64,000 nt of DNA from positions 62,001-126,000 of the forward strand of contig CAMAPL010000002.1 of assembly GCA_945860165.1 (NCBI GenBank), written 5' to 3'. Position 1 is the first letter of the stretch. Each line of letters starts with the position of its first letter. Under the pieces are notes generated by a model. The model saw only the letters and a program-made list of their open reading frames with translations, was not told where the DNA came from and ran no database searches. The stretch is from Rhizobium sp. Q54 (GTDB lineage: Bacteria > Pseudomonadota > Alphaproteobacteria > Micropepsales > Micropepsaceae). Position numbers and translations under genes: made by a program. Positions 33,984-40,944 of the stretch are shown here, in pieces.

Positions 33984-35302
33984 ATAAGTTTGCATTGGTC
34001 AGTCTGGGTCTGGTGGGCGGCTTCGCCGTTGCCATGATCGCGCTGCCGGAAGCCAAGGGCGCCAATGATGCCAGCGCCTATGGACAGCTGGATCTCTTCA
34101 GCGATGCCTTCGAGCGCGTGCGCGCCAACTATGTGCGCCCCGTCAAGGACAGCGAACTGATCGACGCCGCCATCCAAGGCATGGTGTCGAACCTCGATCC
34201 CCATTCCAGCTACATGGACGCCAAGTCGTATGGCGACATGCAGATCACCACCAAGGGACAGTTCGGCGGCGTCGGCATCGAAGTGACGCAGGAAGACGGA
34301 CTGATCAAGGTGATCTCGCCCATCGACGGCACGCCCGCGTCGCGCGCTGGCATCAAGTCCGGCGACCGCATCGCCGGCATAGACGGCGGCTCCATCCAGG
34401 GCCTGCCGCTGAATGAGGCCATCGACAAGATGCGCGGCCCTGCGGGCAGCAAAATCACGCTGACCATCCTGCGCGAAAGCGAAAAGAAGCCGTTCGATGT
34501 GACGTTGGTGCGCGCCATCGTGCGCGTCGATGCCGCCGCGTTCCGCCGCGAAGGCGATATCGGTTACGTCCGCATGCCCGGTTTCAACGAGCAGACCGCC
34601 GATGGCCTGGAAAAGGCCGTGCGCGATCTCAAGAAGCAGGTCGGCCCCGGCATCAAGGGCTATGTGCTGGACCTGCGCAACAATCCCGGCGGCCTGCTCG
34701 ACCAAGCGATCCAGGTGTCGGATGATTTCCTCGGCACGGGCGAAATCGTCTCCACCCGCGGTCGCCGCAACGAAGACACCCAGCGCTATGACGCCAAGGG
34801 CGGTGACATTACCGATGGCAAGCCGATCGTGATTCTGATCAATGCCGGCACGGCGTCCGCGTCGGAAATCGTTGCGGGCGCGCTGCAGGATCACAAGCGC
34901 GCCACTATCGTCGGCCTGACCAGCTTCGGCAAAGGCTCGGTGCAGACCATCATCCCGCTGGGCGAAAACCGTGGCGCGCTGCGCCTGACCACCGCGCGTT
35001 ATTTCACGCCATCGGGTCACTCCATCCAGGCGCAGGGCATCATTCCGGACATTCAGGTGGCGCAGGGCGATGAAGCCAATGTGCCCAAGCTGGCGCGTCC
35101 GTCGGAAGCGGACCTGCGTGGTCATCTGTCGGGTGAACCGGTGCCAACCAAGCGCACCAATGCGCCGGTGATCAAGCCGGCGGCGGGCACGAAGTATGAC
35201 GACTTCCAGCTCGCCTATGCCTTGGACCTGCTGCGCGGCAAGATGACGGTAGCCTCCGCCACCACCCTGCCGCCGGCCAAGGCTCCGTCCAGCCCGCGTT
35301 AA
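33980..35302 (+). CDS. ctpA: C-terminal processing peptidase (S41 family)
   Basis: The 440-residue periplasmic protease has a signal peptide or anchor (LVSLGLVGGFAVAMIAL), a PDZ domain (about 85-165, with GQFGGVGIEV and SPASRAGIKSGDRI-like sequence) and the S41 catalytic domain. The catalytic Ser is in GTASASEIVAGALQDH and the Lys in TSFGKGSVQT. It processes or degrades envelope proteins from their C-termini. The start ATG 33980 overlaps the envC stop as ATGA; the open frame begins earlier but that part duplicates envC sequence in another frame. Confidence 0.94.
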   Translation: MNKFALVSLGLVGGFAVAMIALPEAKGANDASAYGQLDLFSDAFERVRANYVRPVKDSELIDAAIQGMVSNLDPHSSYMDAKSYGDMQITTKGQFGGVGIEVTQEDGLIKVISPIDGTPASRAGIKSGDRIAGIDGGSIQGLPLNEAIDKMRGPAGSKITLTILRESEKKPFDVTLVRAIVRVDAAAFRREGDIGYVRMPGFNEQTADGLEKAVRDLKKQVGPGIKGYVLDLRNNPGGLLDQAIQVSDDFLGTGEIVSTRGRRNEDTQRYDAKGGDITDGKPIVILINAGTASASEIVAGALQDHKRATIVGLTSFGKGSVQTIIPLGENRGALRLTTARYFTPSGHSIQAQGIIPDIQVAQGDEANVPKLARPSEADLRGHLSGEPVPTKRTNAPVIKPAAGTKYDDFQLAYALDLLRGKMTVASATTLPPAKAPSSPR

Positions 35303-35347
35303 GACCTGTTAACCCTCGCGTAACCATGCCCGTCGCATTAACGGGGC

Positions 35348-36406
35348 ATGGCTGCTACCGCCGATTCCGCAGAAGGGTTTGCCGTGTCCAAGGCTGGACG
35401 CGCCCTGGCGTTCGCCAGTTCCTTCACCATCTACCTGCTGGCGGCAGGGTCTCTGGCCATCACCCTGTTCGGGCATCCGGCGGCACCTGCCATCACGCTT
35501 GCGCTGGGCGACGCCCCGGGCGTCAAAAGCCAGGCCGCACTGCTGTTCGCGCCCGTTTTGGAAGAAAGTACCGCTACTGCGCCGGTGACCCAGGCGATTT
35601 ATGGCGGCAAAGCGCTGCTGGCAGACCCGGCGCCGATCGAGAACACGGCCGCCGGCCCCCTGCCGCGCATCGGCGATGATGGGCGGAGGCCCATGCAAGC
35701 CTATGCCGCGCCGGCCGCGATGGGCGCCAAATTCAAGATCGCGATTGTCGTCAGCGGCCTGGGTGTTTCGGCCAGCGCCACAAAGGCCGCGCTGGACAGT
35801 CTGCCGGCCGGCATCACCCTGGGTTTTGCGCCTTACGCGGGCGATGTCGGGCAATGGGTCAGCCAGGCGCGCGGGCGCGGGCACGAAGTGCTTCTGCAAA
35901 TCCCGATGGAGCCGTTCGATTTCCATGACAGCGATCCGGGGCCGCACACCCTGCGCGCCGGACAGGACGAAGCAGCCAATATCCAGCGCCTGACCTGGGC
36001 GCTGACGCGGTTCACCGGCTATGCCGGGGTGACAAACCTGCTCGGCCAGCGCTTTCTGTCCGACAGTTCGGCGCCGTCGCCCGCTTTGACCTATCTCAAT
36101 CGCCGCGGTCTTTATTTCTTCGATAATGGCGCCGCGGCGCAGTCGGTGGCGCCCAGTGTGGCGGCACAGGTCGGCATCCCGGCGATACAGAGCAACACCA
36201 CCGTCGACGGCATCCACACCGCGCTGGAAATAGACCGCCGCCTGTCGGAACTGGAAACCCAGGCCCGCGCCACCGGCAGCGCCGTGGGCGCGGCCTTCCT
36301 GTACCCGGTCAGCATTGCGCGCATCACCGCCTGGGCGAAGGGTCTGGAAGCGCGGGGCTTTGTTCTGGTCCCGGTTTCCGCCATAGTAAATCAACAAAAA
36401 CAATAG
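35348..36406 (+). CDS. Divergent polysaccharide deacetylase family protein (YibQ-like)
   Basis: The 352-residue protein has an N-terminal membrane anchor (FASSFTIYLLAAGSLAITLFG), a variable linker to about 130, then a NodB-like fold: IAIVVSGLGVSASAT (the usual DDLG-type acidic pair is VSGLG here), LLQIPMEPFDFHDSDPGPHT broken at its loop, GVTNLLGQRFLSD, GLYFFDNG and GAAFLYPVSIARI. It follows envC-ctpA as in many Gram-negatives. The loss of the DD pair suggests altered or absent deacetylase activity. The ATG lies in the 3' arm of an imperfect hairpin (CATGCCCGT...ACGGGGCATG). Confidence 0.85.
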   Translation: MAATADSAEGFAVSKAGRALAFASSFTIYLLAAGSLAITLFGHPAAPAITLALGDAPGVKSQAALLFAPVLEESTATAPVTQAIYGGKALLADPAPIENTAAGPLPRIGDDGRRPMQAYAAPAAMGAKFKIAIVVSGLGVSASATKAALDSLPAGITLGFAPYAGDVGQWVSQARGRGHEVLLQIPMEPFDFHDSDPGPHTLRAGQDEAANIQRLTWALTRFTGYAGVTNLLGQRFLSDSSAPSPALTYLNRRGLYFFDNGAAAQSVAPSVAAQVGIPAIQSNTTVDGIHTALEIDRRLSELETQARATGSAVGAAFLYPVSIARITAWAKGLEARGFVLVPVSAIVNQQKQ

Positions 36407-36414
36407 GCGCGGAC

Positions 36415-36435
36415 CTTCGCGCCGATAGCGCGAAG
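36415..36435. repeat. Hairpin upstream of rppH
   Basis: CTTCGCGC-CGATA-GCGCGAAG is a perfect 8-bp stem with a 5-base loop, ending 11 bases before the rppH start. The position could affect ribosome access to rppH or separate it from the upstream gene. No T-run follows, so it is not a standard terminator. Confidence 0.45.
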
Positions 36436-36446
36436 AGTTCCGGGGA

Positions 36447-36911
36447 ATGCCTTCCGATCTGCCATACCGGCCTTGCGTCGGCATCATGCTGTTCAACCAG
36501 GACGGCAAGGTGTTCGTGGGCAAGCGCATCGACCAGACCGTCGAAGGCTGGCAGATGCCGCAGGGCGGCATCGACGAAGGCGAGACTCCAAAACAGGCGG
36601 TCTTGCGCGAGCTGCGCGAAGAAGTCGGCACCGACAAGGCTGAGGTCCTGGGCGAGATGGATGATTGGGTGACATACGATCTGCCCAAGCATCTGATCGG
36701 CGTAGCTTTTCACGGCAAGTACAAAGGCCAGCGCCAGAAATGGTTTGCCCTGCGCTTCACCGGCCAGGAAGGTGACATCGATCTCACTGCGCACGAGCCG
36801 GAATTCTCCAGCTTCCAGTGGGTGAGCCTGGGCGCACTTCCCGGCCTGATCGTTCCCTTCAAGCGCGATATCTACAAAAAGGTGATTGCCGCGCTGGGCC
36901 AATACGCATGA
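36447..36911 (+). CDS. rppH: RNA pyrophosphohydrolase (Nudix)
   Basis: The 154-residue Nudix enzyme converts 5'-triphosphate mRNA ends to monophosphate, starting RNase E-dependent decay. The Nudix box GGIDEGETPKQAVLRELREE is complete at about residues 35-55; YRPCVGIMLFN and WQMPQGG at the front and WVTYDLP and HGKYKGQRQKWF match RppH specifically. It lies in the usual place after the deacetylase gene. The TGA overlaps the ATG of the hydrolase gene, and a dispersed repeat begins about 12 bases later. Confidence 0.94.
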   Translation: MPSDLPYRPCVGIMLFNQDGKVFVGKRIDQTVEGWQMPQGGIDEGETPKQAVLRELREEVGTDKAEVLGEMDDWVTYDLPKHLIGVAFHGKYKGQRQKWFALRFTGQEGDIDLTAHEPEFSSFQWVSLGALPGLIVPFKRDIYKKVIAALGQYA

Positions 36912-37750
36912 AGGCTTCTTGTGATGGTCGCTCTGTCCCGGCGCGCAAAGCGCGCCCATTGGAAAGTAGGGCGCATCGGCGCCCGGGCCAACGATCCCCC
37001 GTTCTGATGATCCATGGTGCTTTCTGCGGCGTCTGGTCCCTGGACGGGCTCAAGCAAAAATTCGAAGCCGCCGGTTACAAGGTCATCGCGCCGAGCTTGC
37101 GCTTTCACGACCATAGCCCGGCGCCCGCGGCGCTGGGCACCACGGGTCTGGCCGACTATGCCGCCGACCTGGAAGAAGAAATTGCAGCGCTGAAGCAGCC
37201 GCCGATTCTGGTGGGCCATTCCATGGGCGGATTGCTGGCGCAAATGCTGGCTGCCCGCACCAAGGTCGCGGCGCTGATCCTGCTGGCGCCATCGGCGCCA
37301 TGGGGCGTGTCGCCCACAACCTTGTTCGAGATCAGCGCCGCCCAGTCGATGTATATGCAGCCGGGCTATTGGAACAATGTGCTGGAGCCTAGCCGCGACG
37401 TTGCCCTGGCCCACTCCCTCGACAAGCTGCCCAAGGATACGCGCGACGCGGTGTATGACCGCTTTGTCCCGGAATCTGGCCGCGCTACCTTCGAGGTGAT
37501 GAACTGGGCTTTGGACATGAACCATGCCAGCGCGGTGGAGGCCGATACAGTCACGGCGCCAATGCTGTTTCTCACCGGTAGTGAGGATCGCATCAACCCA
37601 CCCAGCACTGTGGCCAAGATCGCCGCGCTGTATGGCGCGCGCGCCACGGCGGAAGTCTTGCCCGGCTTCGGCCATTGGCTGATCGGTGAACCGGGCTGGG
37701 AAAAAATGGCGAAGCGGATGCTGCTCTGGCTTGCAGAGAAGAAGATTTAG
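36908..37750 (+). CDS. Alpha/beta hydrolase with a repeat-encoded N-terminus
   Basis: The 280-residue protein has the oxyanion motif MIHGAFCGVWSLDGL, nucleophile elbow GHSMGG, acid in LTGSEDRINPP and His in GFGHWLIGEPGWE. All triad elements are present, so it is probably active; substrate unknown. The start at ATG 36908 overlaps rppH. Residues about 6-28 (GRSVPARKARPLES, RAHRRPGQ) are very basic and are encoded by the double-hairpin repeat, read in frame. Family members normally have only a few residues before the first strand. The first ATG beyond the repeat, at 37008, would delete that strand, so the long form is probably real. Confidence 0.85.
   Translation: MKASCDGRSVPARKARPLESRAHRRPGQRSPVLMIHGAFCGVWSLDGLKQKFEAAGYKVIAPSLRFHDHSPAPAALGTTGLADYAADLEEEIAALKQPPILVGHSMGGLLAQMLAARTKVAALILLAPSAPWGVSPTTLFEISAAQSMYMQPGYWNNVLEPSRDVALAHSLDKLPKDTRDAVYDRFVPESGRATFEVMNWALDMNHASAVEADTVTAPMLFLTGSEDRINPPSTVAKIAALYGARATAEVLPGFGHWLIGEPGWEKMAKRMLLWLAEKKI
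36924..36989 (+). repeat. Double-hairpin dispersed repeat, copy C (inside a coding region)
   Basis: Read on the plus strand the element starts ATGGTCGCTC, then a hairpin GGCGCGC-AAA-GCGCGCC, a spacer (CATTGGAAAGTA), and a second hairpin GGGCGC-ATCG-GCGCCC. It has the same architecture and orientation relative to the upstream gene as copies A and B: it opens with ATGGTCGC shortly after a stop codon, here that of rppH. Unlike A and B it is translated, as the first residues of the hydrolase. It is shorter (about 66 nt), lacking the last third. Confidence 0.6.
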
Positions 37751-38340
37751 CTCTTCACGTCCACGTGGCGCTTGCTGAAGTCCTTCATGAAGACCTGCAA
37801 GGTATCCACCGCCGCAGATCCGGGCGGTTGCTTCGCGGAAGGCCAGGCCATGGTCATATATGCTGGCTGACAGGACTGCGAACAGGTTGGCATCGGGGGC
37901 GGTCTTCATCTTGGGGGCAAAATGGGTGTAGATACGCTCCAGCCCGGCCTGGTAATTGGCCAGCGAATAGGACACGGCGGCGCGCAGCACATGGGCGCGG
38001 TCGGCAACCGATAGCGGGGCGGCGTCGGCCCAGCGCGGCTCGACCATTTCTTCCGCTTTTTGTCCGGGGATGGCCAGGACACCACCGGTCGTGGTGGCGC
38101 TGACTTTGGTCGTGGCGCGAACCGAAAAACTCAGGCGGCCATAGCCGTTCTGAATGGTGCCGCTGACGCTGTCGGCCCATGCCGTCGCGCTGACGCCAAG
38201 CGCCTTCACCACTTCGCGCAGCCGCACCAACAGTGACAATGCCAGCCAGGACAATACCGTCAACCTGTCCCAGATCGCCGAAGCCCGCATCTTGTATGGT
38301 GGCCGGGGCCTGGTCAGAGATGTGCAGCAGCCGCGTTATG
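37747..38340 (-). pseudogene. Unrecognised gene, frameshifted
   Basis: On the minus strand one frame reads [79 protein letters not shown] and ASIYDHGLAFREATARI, a coherent mixed alpha/beta protein. At about 37800-37815, near a GGGCGG run, the frame must shift for a plausible end AVDTLQVFMKDFSKRHVDVKS with TAA at 37747-37749. The 5' part also needs a shift near 38290. A clean start is not found; AT-rich DNA up to 38460 may hold the old promoter. The family is unknown to me. The end overlaps convergent hydrolase by two bases. Confidence 0.55.
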
Positions 38341-38460
38341 GTTCGTAGTTGTTCGACAACATCACGCTCTGGTAAGCGCAGACACACCAGACAAAGCGCT
38401 GGAGAAAAAAATGGCCAGATCGAAAGATCCAGCCCTTTATCTTTTTGAATCGGAAACCGA

Positions 38461-38877
38461 CTAGTCGTCGCGATAAGCTTTCTCGCGCCGCTCATGGCGC
38501 TCCTGCGCTTCAATCGACAAAGTGGCAATGGGGCGCGCATCCAGGCGCTTGAGCGAGATCGGCTCGCCGGCCTCTTCACAGAATCCGTAGGAGCCGTCGT
38601 CGATCCGGCGCAGCGCAGAATCGATCTTGGCGATCAGCTTGCGCTGGCGGTCGCGGGTGCGCAGTTCCAGCTGGCGTTCGGCCTCGGTGGACGCGCGGTC
38701 GGCCAGATCGGCATGCTGCACGGTCTCGGTCTGCAGATTTTGGATGGTCTCGCGGCTTTCCTTGAGAATATCGTCCTTCCAGAGATTGAGCTTGCGGCGG
38801 AAATATTCCCGCTGGCGCTCATTCATAAAGGGCTCGGTTTCCGACGGCCGGTAGTCGGCGGGGATTTTGGTTCCCAT
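38461..38877 (-). CDS. dksA: RNA polymerase-binding transcription factor DksA
   Basis: The 138-residue protein has the DksA coiled coil (about 20-90, FRRKLNLWKDDILKESRETI and onward) and a C-terminal zinc-finger-like domain in which only the first Cys remains (GFCEEAGEPISLKRLDARPIA), the normal state in Alphaproteobacteria. It binds the RNA polymerase secondary channel and works with ppGpp on rRNA and stress promoters. Start at ATG 38877 (MGTKIPADYRPSE) as in homologues. The pseudogene behind it is separated by about 120 bases. Confidence 0.94.
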   Translation of the reverse strand: MGTKIPADYRPSETEPFMNERQREYFRRKLNLWKDDILKESRETIQNLQTETVQHADLADRASTEAERQLELRTRDRQRKLIAKIDSALRRIDDGSYGFCEEAGEPISLKRLDARPIATLSIEAQERHERREKAYRDD

Positions 38878-39065
38878 GCACACTCCCTTCAACACATAGA
38901 GCGATAAAGACTGAGCAAAATCCGCCCTCAGGGCCGGCGTTATAGCGGCGCCCCCCCCACCCCGCAATTAGGATCGCTGGGCCCGATTAAGATTGCACAG
39001 AGATTTGGCGAAAGGACCTTCGCGGTTGCAAGAATCCCCAACAATCGGGCCTTTCGGTAGGCATC

Positions 39066-39099
39066 AAAAAAGCCCGGCTGATCCGGCCGGGCTTTTTAT
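39066..39099 (-). terminator. Intrinsic terminator of the initiator tRNA gene
   Basis: On the minus strand AAAAAGCCCGGCC, a short loop, and GGCCGGGCT-type pairing (AAGCCCGGCCGGATCAGCC core) are followed by CTTTTTTG. The stem of about 8 GC-rich base pairs plus six T starts four bases after the tRNA CCA end. It is a textbook rho-independent terminator. Confidence 0.85.
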
Positions 39100-39102
39100 T
39101 GA

Positions 39103-39179
<77 letters not shown>

Positions 39180-39335
39180 TCACCGAAGGTGGGGGGATAT
39201 AGGCCATGGGCCTAACCCTGTCCACCCCCGCCCTTTTGGCCGTTTTGGGCGTTCGGCGGCGGGCTCCCGGCTAGTTTATGCCGCTTTAACTTTGCGCGGC
39301 TTAGAGATGGTTTCTCGCGAATTTAAGGATCGCCG

Positions 39336-39563
39336 ATGCGTCTTGTTGCGTCCTGCCTGGCCCTAGTGGCAGGGTTTGCTTGCCTGGCCGGGTGCGGCCT
39401 TCTCCGAACCTTGGGCCGAACCCTGGAATATGCTGGATGGCGGCAAGCTGCTGGTCACTGGCGGTGTTAGCCAGATCGAGGGCGCCGGCGGCGGGGGACT
39501 TGCCAACTGGGCCATGTGAACTTCCCGCGCGCCGATGCGTAGGCCTTGCTGAAAGTCGTCTAA
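39336..39563 (+). pseudogene. DUF3034 family protein remnant
   Basis: ATG 39336 opens a signal peptide (MRLVASCLALVAGFACLAG). A one-base shift near 39395 then leads to FSEPWAEPWNMLDGGKLLVT and GGVSQIEGAGGGGLANWA, the conserved start of the DUF3034 outer-membrane-protein family (normally about 280 residues). After some 75 codons a stop (TGA 39518-39520) appears and the remaining bases to TAA 39561-39563 (NFPRADA, ALLKVV) may be the far C-terminus. The centre has been deleted and the frame broken twice. Confidence 0.65.
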
Positions 39564-40057
39564 AGCGCGGCGAGGTGCTCTTTTGCGGTCTGGATAGCGC
39601 GGACAAAGCCAACCGGATCGGCGATATGCGGTGTGATGACCCGGTCCACGCCCGTGCCTTCGATCTGCACCGTGCCGAAGCCAAAGATGCGGCCCAGGAA
39701 GGACAGCTGCACCTTAACGCCTTCGATGTTGGGCAGGGCGATCTCATTGGTGCGCATGGTGAAGAGGCCGTAGCGCTCGACAAAACGGTGACTGTTGATG
39801 CCGATCTGCGGTGGTCCATTTGCGGACCATCAGCCGGACAAAAGTGATGCAGCCCCAGATGGCCCAGATCGCAACCAGCAGCAGGGCCCAGCTGACGGCA
39901 CTGCTGGTGTCGCGCCGAGATGGATCTACAGCCCCAACAGTAGAGTCTGCGGCAGCAGCAGCGCCCCCCAAGCATAGCCCACATAAAGCCAGTGAAACTG
40001 CGCCCTGAGGATGACGGTCTCGCCGGCGCCCAGTGATTGGTCGATATAGGACGACAT
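39560..40057 (-). pseudogene. PH domain-containing membrane protein, two frameshifts
   Basis: Three frames in succession give MSSYIDQSLGAGETVILRAQ, FHWLYVGYAWGALLLPQTLL, then SWALLLVAIWAIWGCITFVR, then INSHRFVERYGLFTMRTNE and IALPNIEGVKVQLSFLGRIF, GTGVDRVITPHIADPVGFVR. This is a bacterial PH-domain (bPH2/YdbS-like) protein with two N-terminal membrane helices. Shifts are needed near 39920-39930 and near 39815. The body is otherwise complete from ATG (40055-40057) to TAG, so either the gene has very recently decayed or the sequence has two base-call errors. Its last codons overlap the DUF3034 remnant. Confidence 0.7.
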
Positions 40058-40143
40058 TGCATTCCCCTGCTGACTTTCTGCCATTTTTACGCCATATTTC
40101 GGCACGGTGATACAGGCGGTAAAATTTTCCAGGGAGGAATTTC

Positions 40144-40818
40144 ATGAAAGACGCACTTTTAGGTTCGCTGCTTTTCGCAGGGGCCACCGTCTGCATTGCC
40201 GGCGCAGAGACCGTGCAGGCGCAGGGCAATATGAGCTTTTTTATCACCAGCATGGGCAAGGGCGACGGCGCAAATCTCGGTGGTCTGGCCGGCGCGGACG
40301 CGCATTGCGCGGTGCTGGCTAAGGCGGCAGGCTCGACCAAGGCCAACTGGCGCGCCTATCTCAGCGCCACCCAGGTGCCGAACGGTGCTGGTCCGGTGGA
40401 TGCGCGCGACCGCATTGGCAAGGGTCCGTGGGTCAATGCCAAGGGCGTCACCATCGCCCGCAGCGTCGATGACCTGCACGACACCGCCAACACCAACCTG
40501 ACCAAGGCGAACCTGCTGACGGAAAAGGGTACCACCGTGAACGGCCGCGGCGACACGCCCAACACCCATGACATGCTGACGGGTTCGGATTCCGCCGGCC
40601 GCTATCTGCCGGCGGGCGTCGGCACCGACACCACCTGCGGCAACTGGACCAAGAATGCCGAAGGTTCGGCGGTTCTGGGCCATCACGACCGCAATGGTCC
40701 CAACAGCAATCGCAACTTCACCTCCTGGAACGCCAGCCATGGTTCACAGGGCTGCAGCCATGAAGCCCTGGTCAAGACCGGCGGTGCGGGGCAGTTCTAC
40801 TGCTTCGCTGCTGACTAG
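40144..40818 (+). CDS. Secreted lectin-like hypothetical protein
   Basis: The 224-residue precursor has a signal peptide (LLGSLLFAGATVCIAGAETVQAQ, cleavage probably after AQA). The mature part begins MSFFITSMGKGDGANLGGLA and has conserved-looking blocks GADAHCAVLAKAAG, WRAYLSATQVPNGAGPVDARD, GRYLPAGVGTDTTCGNW and SHGSQGCSHEALVKTGGAG (four to five Cys, many Asn/Gly). The pattern is that of the endostatin/lectin-like proteins annotated in Alphaproteobacteria and Planctomycetes. It has a good ribosome site (AGGGAGG) and its own terminator, so it is a single-gene unit. Ligand unknown. Confidence 0.75.
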   Translation: MKDALLGSLLFAGATVCIAGAETVQAQGNMSFFITSMGKGDGANLGGLAGADAHCAVLAKAAGSTKANWRAYLSATQVPNGAGPVDARDRIGKGPWVNAKGVTIARSVDDLHDTANTNLTKANLLTEKGTTVNGRGDTPNTHDMLTGSDSAGRYLPAGVGTDTTCGNWTKNAEGSAVLGHHDRNGPNSNRNFTSWNASHGSQGCSHEALVKTGGAGQFYCFAAD

Positions 40819-40841
40819 GCATCGCTGACATTGAAAAGAAA

Positions 40842-40871
40842 AAGCCCAGCTTTTGTGAGCCGGGCTTTTTT
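40842..40871 (+). terminator. Intrinsic terminator after the lectin-like gene
   Basis: AAGCCCAGCT, a TTTGTG loop and AGCCGGGCTT form a stem with one A-C mismatch, followed by a T6 run. It lies 23 bases after the stop codon. Confidence 0.8.
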
Positions 40872-40944
40872 GTTTGCCCCGTGTGCTGATGCGCACAGTT
40901 AAAAAGAGGGCGCGGAGAGGCTAAAATAAAAAGTAGCGAAATCG

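Noticed and set aside
36872-37746. Leftward continuation of the minus-strand frame from 38290 under the hydrolase gene
   Set aside because: After about 37800 the translation becomes Arg/Gln-rich antisense sequence; the true end of that gene lies in another frame at 37747.
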